Source of the DNA: CF-167 sp963695195
GTDB taxonomy: Bacteria; Chloroflexota; Limnocylindria; QHBO01
Assembly (NCBI GenBank): GCA_963695195.1
Contig: CAVOGE010000007.1
Location: forward strand, 434,001 to 498,000
Direction: 5' to 3'
DNA: 64,000 nt
Below, in pieces: positions 16,237 through 25,452 of the stretch (positions are counted from its first letter, which is position 1; each line of letters begins with the position of its first letter). The position numbers were made by a program, and so were the translations under genes. The notes beneath the pieces are model-generated. The model did no database searches, was not told where the DNA came from, and was given only the letters and a program-made list of their open reading frames with translations.

Positions 16237-16242
16237 AGTCTA
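16237..16242 (-). promoter_or_regulatory. Candidate -10 box (TAGACT) of the trans-sulfuration gene
   Basis: TAGACT on the minus strand ends 9 nt before the ATG at 16227. No Shine-Dalgarno lies between. A leader of about two bases at most is predicted. Confidence 0.45.
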
Positions 16243-16273
16243 GCAGGGCACCCCGTGGGTCACGCCTGTACGA

Positions 16274-17647
16274 CTAGGGCTGCACCTCCGGCGGGACCGT
16301 CGGCTCGGCGAGCAACGACTCGCCAACGGCGCGGATGGCCTCGAAGTCCGGGATGAGGATGTAGCCCGCGGACGAGAATGGATCTGCCCGCATGTACTCG
16401 GGCGGCTGCAGGACGATCCGCTCCAGCCGCGACATGTCCGCCTCCTGGACCGCCTGCGCCAGTAGAGCGAAGCGGTTGCCCGGCACATCGGTGGCGATCG
16501 TGTTCTTTACCGCGTCGAGCAGCGCCGGAAGGGTCAGCAGCAGATTGCCCGCTGTCAGCTGCTCCCGAAGGGCGGTCAACAACTGCTGCTGGCGATCGGC
16601 CCGCGTGAAATCGCTGTCGCCGACGCCCTTGCGTGAACGGACGAAGGCGAGCGCCGTGCGGCCGTCCATGTGATACGTCCCGGGCTGGAGGTAGAACCCG
16701 ACGCGTTTCCCGTACTCGTCGTTGTAGGTCGGGTCATTGATCGCGCGGGTGACGGTGATGTCCACGCCCCCGATGGCATCCACTGCATCCTTGAAGCCGA
16801 GCAGGTTGATCGCCGCGAAGTAGTGGATCGGCACGCCGAGCAACCTCCCGATGGTCGCCTTGAGCGTCCCGACGCCACCCAGCGGGAACTCGTCTGGCCG
16901 TGCGTCGGCATAGGCCATCAGCGAGTTCAGCTTCCGGTTGTAGGGCTGCCCGCTCGGAAGCAGCACCCCGTACAGGTCGCGGGGGATGGAGACCATGGCG
17001 GACCGCGTCCCGTTGGTGTCGAGACTGACCACAAGCATGGTGTCAGTTAAGGCGGTTGTCCGCCCGGGCGCGCTGTCCACACCCACCAGGAGCACATTGA
17101 CGCGCTCGCCCGCGTCCACGTCCGGCTGCCCCGACGGCTCGGGCAGCCCCGAGAAGATCGGCAACGCGTGATCGAGGTCACCGCCCGATCCGCCGAGGGC
17201 GACGGCGTCGAGGGTGTCGATCGCCTTCACCGCATACCACGCCGGAACGAGGTGCATGCCGAGCGTGGCTGCCACGAGCAGGCCGGTCATCCAGGTCGTC
17301 CAGTGCCGCCGGGCGGCTCCCGCGTGATGGCCATGCGCCTGCATCACTGCCACGAGGCGCCACCCGAGCAGGGCAAGATCGAGCACGATCAGGCCGACCA
17401 GGAAGCGAATGTCAAAGAGCCGCGCGAGCAGTCCGGACCCCACGACCGCCAACGCGCCAACCACCGCGGCGACCAGCAGGAATGCCGGCGCGGCCAGAAT
17501 CCAGGCGAGTCCGGACTCGCCGTTGTACGCCTGGCCGAGCCCCGGGAAGAGAAAGGACAGGAACGCCGCCAGCGAGGCGCGCGGGTTCGCATCCGGCGAC
17601 CGCGGATCGAGACCAGTCGTGATTGTCGGTGTCACAGGGAGCGCCAT
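16274..17647 (-). CDS. LytR-CpsA-Psr (LCP) family glycopolymer transferase with N-terminal membrane domain
   Basis: LCP proteins move lipid-linked glycopolymers onto the cell wall. The 457-residue product has an unusual N-terminal membrane part: FPGLGQAYNGE at 34-44 (TM2-like motif) and about four helices up to ~155. The LCP domain follows: NVLLVGVDS near 185, D-TDTMLVVSLD, SIPRDLYG near 220, NSLMAYA, and the late FVRSRKGVGDSDFTRADRQQ block carrying the Arg/Asp active-site cluster. It is divergent from the DUF3048 gene with 45 bp between. A second LCP gene of the same architecture lies 2.9 kb away on the plus strand. Confidence 0.9.
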   Translation of the reverse strand: MALPVTPTITTGLDPRSPDANPRASLAAFLSFLFPGLGQAYNGESGLAWILAAPAFLLVAAVVGALAVVGSGLLARLFDIRFLVGLIVLDLALLGWRLVAVMQAHGHHAGAARRHWTTWMTGLLVAATLGMHLVPAWYAVKAIDTLDAVALGGSGGDLDHALPIFSGLPEPSGQPDVDAGERVNVLLVGVDSAPGRTTALTDTMLVVSLDTNGTRSAMVSIPRDLYGVLLPSGQPYNRKLNSLMAYADARPDEFPLGGVGTLKATIGRLLGVPIHYFAAINLLGFKDAVDAIGGVDITVTRAINDPTYNDEYGKRVGFYLQPGTYHMDGRTALAFVRSRKGVGDSDFTRADRQQQLLTALREQLTAGNLLLTLPALLDAVKNTIATDVPGNRFALLAQAVQEADMSRLERIVLQPPEYMRADPFSSAGYILIPDFEAIRAVGESLLAEPTVPPEVQP

Positions 17648-17678
17648 GGTGCCACAAGGTCGATGCGCGCAAAGGCGC

Positions 17679-17684
17679 TAGCAT
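17679..17684 (+). promoter_or_regulatory. Candidate -10 box (TAGCAT) of the DUF3048 gene, leaderless type
   Basis: TAGCAT is followed by exactly 7 nt and the ATG at 17692. There is no Shine-Dalgarno. Confidence 0.5.
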
Positions 17685-17691
17685 CGGACGC

Positions 17692-18840
17692 ATGCAACGC
17701 CTGCGCTCTCTCGGCCGTGGCCCGATCATCGGAGCAGGCGCGATCCTCGTGGCCGTGATCGCGGGAGCAATCGCGCTCGCGGTGGTCGCGCGAGGCCCGG
17801 GGCCGACGCCGACGCCGAGCCCGAGCTCGTCTCCGCTCCCGACCGCAAGTCCCACCCCGAGTCCGACGCCGGACCCGACTCCAGAGCCCACAGAGGCACC
17901 GCCCGCGGCCCTCTGCCCGCTGAGCGGACTCGGCGTTGCCGACCCGCTCCTGATCGAACGGGTAACGCTCGCCGTATCGATCGACAACCATCCGGGGGCG
18001 CGGCCCGGGCGCAACCTGACCCTTGCCGACCTGATCGTCGAGGCACCCGTTGAGGGCGACTCGACGAGATTCACGGCCCTGTACCTCTGCCAGCCGACTG
18101 CGGGGCTGACCGGGCCGGTCCGAAGCGGGCGCTATTACCACATCGACCTGTGGCAGGACCTGCATGTCCTGCCGGTCTTCTTCGGCGCCAGCTGGGAGAC
18201 ACTCGCGCGACTGGATGGAACCGGGCTGCCGTACGTCAACGGGATCACCGGGGCGTGGCCGTGGTTCAGTCGCGCCGGTACCCACGTCGCGCCGCACAAC
18301 CTGTACCTGGACCTGGAGGCGATCCGCAGCGCGGTGGGATCGAACGTGCGGCTCGGCGTCCTCGCCGCACGCGCGGGGACGCTTCGCCCGCCGTTCACCT
18401 TTGACCCGGCCGTAGTGCTGCCCGTCGGCCGCCCCGTCTCCGACCTCGAGATCCGCACCAGCTCGTACTGGCGTTTCGGATGGAGCTGGGATGCCGCGCT
18501 GGACGCGTGGCGGCGCAGTGACGGGGGGAGGCCGATCGTCGACGAGATCAGCCTCGAGCCGGTGACGGCGGCGCACGTGCTCGTACAACGCGTCGTGCAG
18601 GAGATCGTCTACGACGATCCCGATCCGGGTGGCAATCCCCGGCGCTACCAGCACCTGGTCGGCAGCGGAACGGGCACGCTGTACAGCGGAGGGCGGGCGA
18701 TCGACCTGCTCTGGTCACGGCCCGCAGCGGCCGACGGGACCCGCTGGACCTACGAAGAGAGCGGCGACCCTGTGGTGCTCCCCCCGGGCGTTATCTGGTG
18801 GGAGATCGTGCCGACCGGTGCGGGATTGACTGAGTCCTGA
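17692..18840 (+). CDS. DUF3048 domain-containing membrane-anchored protein
   Basis: The 382-residue protein has one N-terminal transmembrane helix (about 10-34) and then a Pro/Thr/Ser linker of TPxPTP type (about 38-70), typical for extracellular anchoring. The rest matches DUF3048 (YerB-like) as I recall it: AVSIDNHPGARPG near 110, TRFTALYLC, GPVRSGRYYHIDL near 150, and APHNLYLD. The role is not known; YerB-type proteins are envelope proteins of firmicutes and chloroflexi. The start is set by the ATG exactly 7 nt after a TAGCAT box. It diverges from one LCP gene and converges with a diguanylate cyclase gene (13 bp apart). Confidence 0.85.
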   Translation: MQRLRSLGRGPIIGAGAILVAVIAGAIALAVVARGPGPTPTPSPSSSPLPTASPTPSPTPDPTPEPTEAPPAALCPLSGLGVADPLLIERVTLAVSIDNHPGARPGRNLTLADLIVEAPVEGDSTRFTALYLCQPTAGLTGPVRSGRYYHIDLWQDLHVLPVFFGASWETLARLDGTGLPYVNGITGAWPWFSRAGTHVAPHNLYLDLEAIRSAVGSNVRLGVLAARAGTLRPPFTFDPAVVLPVGRPVSDLEIRTSSYWRFGWSWDAALDAWRRSDGGRPIVDEISLEPVTAAHVLVQRVVQEIVYDDPDPGGNPRRYQHLVGSGTGTLYSGGRAIDLLWSRPAAADGTRWTYEESGDPVVLPPGVIWWEIVPTGAGLTES

Positions 18841-18853
18841 TCCCGAGCCAGAA

Positions 18854-20305
18854 CTAGGCGCTGTCGCTGCGCGCGGGGGCCGAGAGAAAGGCGTCCATCG
18901 CGCGGCGAATCTGGTGGTCGGGATCCATGTTCAGCCGCGCCGCGGCGATCTGTCGCCGGACGTCACTCGGGTCGGGCTCAGATTCGTCGTGGATCTGCGG
19001 CGAGAACTCGAGGGCCGAGCCGTTGTGTGACGGGGCCGCCACCGCGATCGGCTCCCGATCGGCGAGGGCTGTAAGACGGACCGGCTCCACGGCGAATGTG
19101 GGCTCGGGCGGCAATGGCCTGGCAGGTCGCGGTGGTCGAGGGTTGCCGCTCACCTGGTTCTTGCCGAGTGACTTGGCCTGGTACATGGCTCGGTCGGCGG
19201 CGAGCATCAACTCCTCGGCGGTCGCTCCGTCCTCGGGGTAGGAGACGAGGCCGATGCTGGCGGAGGCCTCTGGCTCGCCATTGCGCGAGACGCCGATCGC
19301 CTCCACGCCCTCACGGATCTTCTCGGCCACCACGAAGGCGCCGATGAACTCTGTCTCGGGCAGCAGGACCAGGAACTCGTCCCCGCCGTAGCGGTAGGCC
19401 GAGTCGACCGTCCTGATCGAACTGCGGATCACGCGGGCCAGCCCCCGAAGCACCTCGTCGCCGCGCAGGTGGCCCATCGCGTCGTTGATCGCCTTCAGCC
19501 CGTCGAGATCGACCATCAGCAGGCAGAATCCACGACCGCTGCGGCGTGTTCGCTGGACCTCCTGCTCCAGGGTCGGGTGCAGCTGCCCACGGTTGAAGAG
19601 CCCGGTCATGGGATCCATCTGGGACAGCTCGAGGACGCGCTGGCGCATCCGCCGCTCGCCACTTGCATAGACCCCAGCCACGTAGGCGAGAATCCACAGC
19701 GACCCAAGATTGATCCCGATGCGGAGCAGATCGGCGCCGACAAATGCGCCGCGCGCCGGGTCGAGCAGTAGCACGCCCAGGTACGCCAGGGAGGCGGCCG
19801 CGGCCACAAGGAGACCGGCCAGACTGCCCAGGGTCAGCGCGACGGCGACGGCGACCAGGTGGTAGCCGAATGCAAAGGGCGACGCGCCGTGTCCGGTCAG
19901 GAGCAGGAGCCCGCTGACGAAGGCGAGGCCACCCACGATCTCAACCAGGACCACCGGACGCGTTCGCCAGTGCGCCGGAACGAGTTCATGAACAAGCAGG
20001 ACCAGGGCGGCCGCGCCACCTCCGAGTCCGAAGATCGCGGCGCGGGTGTCCGGATACGCATTCGTCGTGCCGATCCCGACCAGGATGCCGGCAATCGCGA
20101 CCCACCACGCCACGCGAAGCATCCCGGCATAGCCCGGTTCGGCCACCTGCCTGTCGGCGGGCACAGCGTCGGCCGCCAACGGCACGGGCGCGCCACGTCG
20201 CCCACGCAGGACGGCCACGAGCGCGCCGATGCCGACAAGCGCGGCCGCCGCCGCAGAGACGCTGATGAAGATGATCTCGGGTTCCACGGTCCTCACATTG
20301 GGCAC
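18854..20305 (-). CDS. Membrane diguanylate cyclase (GGDEF)
   Basis: This 483-residue protein makes cyclic di-GMP from two GTP. Six or seven hydrophobic stretches fill residues 12-215 with no recognised sensor. The GGDEF domain follows (about 230-390) with an intact YRYGGDEFLVLLPE active site. An RTVD (RxxD) inhibitory I-site lies five residues before it, so product inhibition is likely. A Pro-rich, Asp/Glu-rich tail of about 90 residues ends the protein. The start is a GTG at 20305. It faces the DUF3048 gene and diverges from the second LCP gene, linking c-di-GMP signalling physically, not provably, to envelope glycan genes. Confidence 0.9.
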   Translation of the reverse strand: MPNVRTVEPEIIFISVSAAAAALVGIGALVAVLRGRRGAPVPLAADAVPADRQVAEPGYAGMLRVAWWVAIAGILVGIGTTNAYPDTRAAIFGLGGGAAALVLLVHELVPAHWRTRPVVLVEIVGGLAFVSGLLLLTGHGASPFAFGYHLVAVAVALTLGSLAGLLVAAAASLAYLGVLLLDPARGAFVGADLLRIGINLGSLWILAYVAGVYASGERRMRQRVLELSQMDPMTGLFNRGQLHPTLEQEVQRTRRSGRGFCLLMVDLDGLKAINDAMGHLRGDEVLRGLARVIRSSIRTVDSAYRYGGDEFLVLLPETEFIGAFVVAEKIREGVEAIGVSRNGEPEASASIGLVSYPEDGATAEELMLAADRAMYQAKSLGKNQVSGNPRPPRPARPLPPEPTFAVEPVRLTALADREPIAVAAPSHNGSALEFSPQIHDESEPDPSDVRRQIAAARLNMDPDHQIRRAMDAFLSAPARSDSA

Positions 20306-20461
20306 GACCAGCCGCCGGTGTGACGCAGGCGGACCTCAGCCCTCCCGCTCGCCAGTGTAGGGGTCGGGCGACGACATGCGCAAAGGTACTAACCACACTC
20401 GAACAACCTTCTGGCGCATGGATGCACCACCTTGCTCGGAGGGCCGGAGCGTGCCGTTTGC

Positions 20462-20467
20462 TAGAAT
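20462..20467 (+). promoter_or_regulatory. Candidate -10 box (TAGAAT) upstream of the second LCP gene
   Basis: TAGAAT lies 41 nt before the ATG at 20509. No good -35 at 16-18 nt is seen (the nearest TTGCTC is 24 nt away). If real, this gene has a leader, unlike the short-spaced genes. Confidence 0.3.
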
Positions 20468-20508
20468 CAAGCCCCGCCAGCCTCCCCGACGTCCCATTTG
20501 CAGGTGCC

Positions 20509-21930
20509 ATGACGGACCGTCCGCGCTCCGCTGCGATCGGCGCTCTCCTCTCGTTCACCTTCCCCGGGCTCGGCCAGGCGTACGTCGGCCAACGCCGAGC
20601 GGCGTTGCTCTTCGCCGGGCCGACTGCTTTGGTGGTCCTGGGCTCAATCCTCGCAGCGATCGTGCTCGGAGAGCAGTTCCTCAACCAGCTCCTCTCGGCA
20701 CCAGTGCTCGTAGGCCTGCTGGTGGCGAACATGGCGCTCATGGCGTGGCGACTCGGCGCCATCGGCCATGTGGGCCTGCGTCGGGACCACAGCCACGGGA
20801 CACGACGCGCGATGTCCGTCGTCCTGGTGGTCGCGCTGCTGGCCACCACGGTCGGCATGCACGCGTGGGCCGGGATGCTCATCGGGCAGCTGAACGAATC
20901 GCTGGGCGAGGTCTTCCCCGGCGGGAACGGCCAGGCGGGTGTGCCGCCCGGCGGTGGCGGCCCGTTGAACCGGCCGACGTATCGGTGGGACGGAACCGAC
21001 CGAATCACGTTCCTGCTGCTTGGCATCGACTCGGGTCTGGGGCGCGACGAGGCGCTCACCGACACGATCCTGGTGGTCAGCGTGGACCCGGTGGCCGGCT
21101 CGGCGATCATGGTGTCGGTTCCGCGTGACACCGGTTTCGTGCCGCTCCCGGATCGGTCCATCTACCTCGATGGGCTGTACCCCAACAAGATCAACGGACT
21201 CTCGACCGAGGCGAGCGGCGCGCCCGAGGTCTGGTGCCCCGGCGAGGTGATCGCTCCCGGCCAATGCGGCCTGCGCACCCTCGAGCGGGCGATCGGGCTC
21301 TACCTGGGGATCTCGATCCAGTACTACGCCACGGTGGACCTGCAGGGCTTCGCCGACCTGATCGACGCAGTGGGCGGGGTGACCCTGTGTCTGCCCGGTC
21401 CGATGATCGACCCGGAGTACGGCGGTCCAACCTGGACAGGCGTCGGGATCGAACTGCCAGGCGGCTGTGAGCATTACGACGGCGTTCACGCGCTCGCATA
21501 TGCTCGTGTCCGGAAGGGATGGATCGAGCTCCCCGACGGCACGCGCGAGTACCAGAACGACTTCCTGCGATCGGAGCGACAGCAGAAGGTGCTCCTCGAG
21601 CTGCGCCGGGAATTGGCGAAAGCCGACCTGATCTTCGAGTTTCCGGCGATCGTGCGCGCCATCGGCAGCACCGTCGAGACCGACTTTCCCCGGTCGCTTG
21701 CGGGCGACCTCGCGAGCCTGCTGCCGCTCATCACCGGGCCCGACATCAAGCGCGTGGTGCTCGGTTACCCCGAGTACGTCGACCCGCCCCTGGAGCCACT
21801 GATCAACTACCTCCTGATCCCTCGCCGTGAAGACGTTCGGGCGGAGATGCAGCGGCTCTTCGGGCAGGAACTCGAGGGCTGGTACCTCGGCAGCGAAGCC
21901 GAAGGCCCGCCCGCCGGCGGCGCCGGCTAG
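20509..21930 (+). CDS. LytR-CpsA-Psr (LCP) family glycopolymer transferase with N-terminal membrane domain
   Basis: The 473-residue paralogue of the LCP protein at 16274-17647 has the same plan: FPGLGQAYVGQ at 17-27, helices to about 125, then a Gly/Pro-rich linker (about 140-160). The LCP domain includes FLLLGIDSGLGRDEALTDT near 170, SVPRDTGF, YPNKINGL and YARVRKG. Compared with the first copy it carries an insert with two cysteines (WCPGEVIAPGQC). Open frame continues upstream of 20509, but the conserved part begins there. The TAG stop is followed directly by the ATG of a glycosyltransferase, so the three genes 20509-24494 form one unit. Confidence 0.9.
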   Translation: MTDRPRSAAIGALLSFTFPGLGQAYVGQRRAALLFAGPTALVVLGSILAAIVLGEQFLNQLLSAPVLVGLLVANMALMAWRLGAIGHVGLRRDHSHGTRRAMSVVLVVALLATTVGMHAWAGMLIGQLNESLGEVFPGGNGQAGVPPGGGGPLNRPTYRWDGTDRITFLLLGIDSGLGRDEALTDTILVVSVDPVAGSAIMVSVPRDTGFVPLPDRSIYLDGLYPNKINGLSTEASGAPEVWCPGEVIAPGQCGLRTLERAIGLYLGISIQYYATVDLQGFADLIDAVGGVTLCLPGPMIDPEYGGPTWTGVGIELPGGCEHYDGVHALAYARVRKGWIELPDGTREYQNDFLRSERQQKVLLELRRELAKADLIFEFPAIVRAIGSTVETDFPRSLAGDLASLLPLITGPDIKRVVLGYPEYVDPPLEPLINYLLIPRREDVRAEMQRLFGQELEGWYLGSEAEGPPAGGAG

Positions 21931-23025
21931 ATGCCCAGGTCAGGGCCGGGCGGCGAGGCCGCCACGGTGGGGCGCCCACGGCTGCTGCTGCTGGCTATGT
22001 ACCGCCTCGACGACGCTGCGAGCGGTCCGACCGTGCGGATCTCGGCGATCCGTGACGCACTCGCGGAGCGGGTCGATCTCGACGTCGTCTCGGGGACGCG
22101 CGCGGATCGGGCGGGAGCCCTGCTGCGCTATGCCGCGCGCGGGCGGCCGCGGGGCCTGGCAGGCATCTATGTCGAGAGCTCAACGAGCCTGCCCGGGCCG
22201 ATCGATCTGACCTTCATGGCCTGGGCACGGACCCGCCGGATACCGGTGCTGACCTACGTCCGCGACGCATACCAGCTCTTCCCGGAGTACTACCCGACGA
22301 CCTCGCTGAAGCGTCGCCTTGCCCGCGCCGCGTTCCGACCGGCGATGCGAGCGCTGCGGCGCGCGTCGACGACGCTGGCGTTTCCCTCGCGCGGCCTTGC
22401 CCGGGTGGTGCTCGGCGCTGGCCCCGAGGCGGAGCGGGCGGTTCTGCTCCCGCCCGGTGCCCGACTGCCGGCCGTCGATCCGGTCGATCCAGCCGCGCGC
22501 GGCGTCCTGTACGTCGGGAGCCTCGCCCACGAATCGAGCGGTGGCTCGGTCCTGCTGGAGGGCGTTCGGCTGGCGCGTGAGCGAGGACACGCGGTCGAGC
22601 TGATCTGCGTCGCGCCGCCCCATGATCGTCCCCCTGGACCGCACCCGGGGTGGCTCAGAATGGTGACGGCCCGCGGGCCCGAGATCATCGGACTGCTTCC
22701 GGAGGTGCTGCTGACGGTGTCACCTCGGCCGGCGACGGCCTACAACGACCTGGCGGTGCCGATCAAGGTGATGGAGTACCTCGGCTATGCCCGGCCGGTC
22801 GTGGTGACTGATGCGACCGAAACGGCCGCGATCGTGCGCGCCGCGGAGTGCGGACTGGTCGTCCCGGACTCCGCCGCCGGCCTAGCCGATGGGATCGGCG
22901 CGATCGCCGGAGCGACCGCTCAGCAGATCGAATCGTGGGGAGCGGCGGCCCGACTGGCCGCCACGAACAACTCGTGGGGGGCACGCGCGGAGAGCGTTCT
23001 GCGCGAGCTCGGCGTGGCGGGCTGA
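21931..23025 (+). CDS. GT4-like glycosyltransferase
   Basis: The 364-residue GT-B protein has an N-terminal PRLLLLAMYRLDDAASGPTV segment, a TYVRDAYQLFPEYYP acceptor-side block near 110 and the donor-side KVMEYLGYARPVVVTDATE near 275. It lacks a clear E-x7-E motif of the classical type, so its family placement is GT4-like only. It starts on the base after the LCP stop. Together with the ligase gene that follows, it suggests assembly and transfer of one glycan. Donor and acceptor are unknown. Confidence 0.8.
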   Translation: MPRSGPGGEAATVGRPRLLLLAMYRLDDAASGPTVRISAIRDALAERVDLDVVSGTRADRAGALLRYAARGRPRGLAGIYVESSTSLPGPIDLTFMAWARTRRIPVLTYVRDAYQLFPEYYPTTSLKRRLARAAFRPAMRALRRASTTLAFPSRGLARVVLGAGPEAERAVLLPPGARLPAVDPVDPAARGVLYVGSLAHESSGGSVLLEGVRLARERGHAVELICVAPPHDRPPGPHPGWLRMVTARGPEIIGLLPEVLLTVSPRPATAYNDLAVPIKVMEYLGYARPVVVTDATETAAIVRAAECGLVVPDSAAGLADGIGAIAGATAQQIESWGAAARLAATNNSWGARAESVLRELGVAG

Positions 23026-23033
23026 GCGCCTTG

Positions 23034-24494
23034 GTGGGGCATCCGCGGCGCCCGGCAGTCGCGGCACCGCTGACGATCGGTGCGGCCGTCGGATTGGCGC
23101 TCCTGGTCATCGCAGGGTCGCAGGCCTCGACGGCGATCATGGCCGCCGCGGCCGTGGGGCTGGTCGTGGTGGCGTCGGCCGCGTCCCTTGCATGGCCCCG
23201 AGCGGTCCTGATGGCTGTCGCGCTTTCGCCAATCCTGGATCGCTACCTGATCCCCGGGCCGTCGTCGCCAGGGGCAGAGATCCTGACCCACTTCCTGTCA
23301 GAGGCCCTGCTGGTCGGCGTCGGCGGCGTACTCATCGTGCAGGCATGGCGGAGGGGCACGCTGCGGACCGCGCTGGCCCATCCGACCATCGGGCTGGGGC
23401 TCGGATTCGTGCTCCTGTCGGTAGGGTCGGCCGTGTTGAACGCGGTGCCCGGCGAACAGGCCGTGGCCGGAATCGGCTTCACCATCGACGCGGTCGGCCT
23501 GTTCGTACTGGCGCGGATCGTTGGTTTCACACCGCTCCAGGCGAGGCATGCGATCGGGTGGCTGGTGGGCATCGCCCTTCTGGCGGCTGTTGTCACCACG
23601 GCGCAGGCAGTCCTCTCACCCCACCTGCTCGGCTTCTCCTCCCTTCAGGGCCGGTACGGCGAGGTCTACCGCCTTGCCGCCTTCTTCGGGGATCCGAACA
23701 CGCTGGCAGCGTTCCTGTCTGCCGCGATCCCGTTCACGCTCTTCGCCGCAACCGGTCTGGGAGCAGCACGCGGCCGCCGCCTAGCCCTGGCCGGCGCGAC
23801 GCTGCTGGTCCTGGCGCTATGGCTGTCGTTCTCTCGAGGCGGGTGGCTGGGTGCAGTCGGCGGCTTCGCCCTTGCCTCGTTCCTGCTCGATCGCCACGCC
23901 CTGAGACTCGGGCTCGCCGTGGTGCTGGTCACGCTGGTGGCCGCCATGCTGATGCCCCGGGATCTGCTGTGCGATACCTGCGAGGAGCGCCCCGACCTGC
24001 TCGGCTCCACCTTCGGCCGCCTCGACACCGTTGGTGAGGGGCGTGACCTGCGCACGCTCTTCGCCCTCAACGCGCTTCCGATCATCGGCGACCATCCCGT
24101 GCTCGGCGTGGGGCCCGGCAGATACGGGGGAGCGGCGGCGGACATCTTCGGGACGCCGGTCTATGCGGAGTACGAAACCGATGAGCTCTTCGTGAATCCC
24201 ACCCAGCGCACCGTCGACGACTTCTGGCTGCACCTGGTGGTCGAGGGCGGCGTCGCTGGACTCGTCGTATTCGGCGGGATGATCGGAGCGACGCTGCGGC
24301 CGATGCTGCGCGTCGCCCGCACCGCGGCCGGCTCGCGACGCCTGTTGCTGGCCGGTAGCGTGGGAGCGATCGCGGCGCTCACCATCAACTCGCTGACCAC
24401 CATGCTGCTCGAGGCGAACAGCATGGCGTTCCTCTTCTGGCTGCTCCTCGGGATCGGTTCGCTGCTCGCGGTGGTATCCGACCGGGAGGGCTAG
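23034..24494 (+). CDS. O-antigen ligase/polymerase family membrane protein
   Basis: The protein is about 486 residues with a dozen hydrophobic segments. The Wzy/WaaL-type core includes AAFFGDPNTLAAFL near 220, LSFSRGGWLGAVGGF (the conserved SRGG motif of ligases) near 265 and a GVGPGRY periplasmic-loop motif near 360. It moves polymer or repeat unit to the acceptor outside the membrane. The start is uncertain: TTG 23031 or GTG 23034, both just after the preceding stop; I take the GTG. The stop overlaps that of the convergent sugar-phosphate transferase. A loop with two cysteines (LLCDTCEE) is unusual. Confidence 0.88.
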   Translation: MGHPRRPAVAAPLTIGAAVGLALLVIAGSQASTAIMAAAAVGLVVVASAASLAWPRAVLMAVALSPILDRYLIPGPSSPGAEILTHFLSEALLVGVGGVLIVQAWRRGTLRTALAHPTIGLGLGFVLLSVGSAVLNAVPGEQAVAGIGFTIDAVGLFVLARIVGFTPLQARHAIGWLVGIALLAAVVTTAQAVLSPHLLGFSSLQGRYGEVYRLAAFFGDPNTLAAFLSAAIPFTLFAATGLGAARGRRLALAGATLLVLALWLSFSRGGWLGAVGGFALASFLLDRHALRLGLAVVLVTLVAAMLMPRDLLCDTCEERPDLLGSTFGRLDTVGEGRDLRTLFALNALPIIGDHPVLGVGPGRYGGAAADIFGTPVYAEYETDELFVNPTQRTVDDFWLHLVVEGGVAGLVVFGGMIGATLRPMLRVARTAAGSRRLLLAGSVGAIAALTINSLTTMLLEANSMAFLFWLLLGIGSLLAVVSDREG

Positions 24495-25204
24495 AACTGC
24501 CGGCCGGTGATGATCTGCCCGAGCGTGCGGAAGATGAGTTGCAGGTCGAACCAGAAGGAGCGCCGGTCGATGTAGGCCAGGTCGAGCGCGACCCCTTCAT
24601 CGAAGCTGACCTTCCCCCAGGCGGTCGCCTGCCACAGGCCGGTCAGCCCAGGGATGACCGACAGGCGGCGCAGATGGCGCTCCTCGTAGACCTCGACCTC
24701 GTACGGGATCGGCGGGCGGGGCCCGACCAGGCTCATCTCGCCGCGCACGATGTTGATCAGCTGGGGCAGTTCGTCGAGGTGCGATCGGCGCAGAAAGGCG
24801 CCCAGCCGCGTGACACGCGGGTCCGCCGCGATCGGAACCCAAACCGCCTCGGAGCGTCCAGGACCGGTCGGTTCCATCTCGGCGCCATCGCGGCGGATCA
24901 GGTCACGGACGTGCGCCTGGTGGCTCTGCTGATCCGCAGCAGAGAACATGCTCCGGAACTTGTAGACCGTGAACGGACGTCCACCCAGGCCCAGGCGCTG
25001 CTGGCGGAAGAGGATCGGGCCGCCCGACTCGATGATGATGGCCACCGCGACCGCGACCAGGACCGGCGAGACGAGCACCAGTCCAAGGGATGCGGCAACG
25101 ACGTCCAGGGCGCGTTTCGCGGCCCGATAGCCGAGCGGCGTTGGCGCGACCGGCACCGACACCGATGCGTCCGGTCCCCCGCGCACGCGGGACTCCGAGG
25201 CCAT
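24491..25204 (-). CDS. Polyprenyl-phosphate sugar-1-phosphate transferase (short form)
   Basis: The 237-residue protein has only the catalytic part of the family: one membrane helix (about 32-55), KFRSM near 85, RVTRLGAFLRRSHLDELPQL near 140 and VGPRPP near 170. It starts a lipid-linked glycan by loading a sugar-phosphate on undecaprenyl phosphate. The open frame continues upstream, but across a tRNA gene, so the ATG at 25204 is the start. It converges with the ligase gene. The long enzyme at 2916-4322 is a second initiating enzyme, so two glycans or two sugars are likely. Confidence 0.92.
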   Translation of the reverse strand: MASESRVRGGPDASVSVPVAPTPLGYRAAKRALDVVAASLGLVLVSPVLVAVAVAIIIESGGPILFRQQRLGLGGRPFTVYKFRSMFSAADQQSHQAHVRDLIRRDGAEMEPTGPGRSEAVWVPIAADPRVTRLGAFLRRSHLDELPQLINIVRGEMSLVGPRPPIPYEVEVYEERHLRRLSVIPGLTGLWQATAWGKVSFDEGVALDLAYIDRRSFWFDLQLIFRTLGQIITGRQF

Positions 25205-25234
25205 CAGCGCGTGGACTCCTCCATCAATGCGTGG

Positions 25235-25311
25235 TGGTCGGGGCGGCCCGATTCGAACGGGCGACCTCCTGCTCCCAAAGCAGGCGCGCTGCCAGGCTGC
25301 GCCACGCCCCG
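25235..25311 (-). tRNA. tRNA-Pro (anticodon UGG)
   Basis: A full cloverleaf can be folded on the minus strand: acceptor CGGGGCG with CGCCCCG, D stem GCGC/GCGC, anticodon stem CCTGC/GCAGG and a 7-nt loop TTTGGGA with anticodon TGG (plus-strand 25275-25277). The T stem is GCCCG/CGGGC with loop TTCGAAT. The discriminator A (25238) and the CCA end (25235-25237) are encoded. Length is 77 nt. It reads wobble-decoded CCN proline codons. No sign of an integrated element is seen at its 3' end. Confidence 0.97.
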
Positions 25312-25452
25312 CCGTTTCGCGCTCAGTATCGCCGGGTCGCACCGGTGAGCGGGCCGCAATGCTCGCACACCCGCTGCGCTGGCGCTGGATCAGCCGGCCA
25401 GAGGCCTGGGCGCCGGCCAGTTCCCGGTCCACCTGCACGCAGAAGTTGGCGA

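Noticed and set aside
25235..25311. Attachment site at the tRNA-Pro 3' end
   Set aside because: I found no second copy of the tRNA 3' segment and no integrase nearby.
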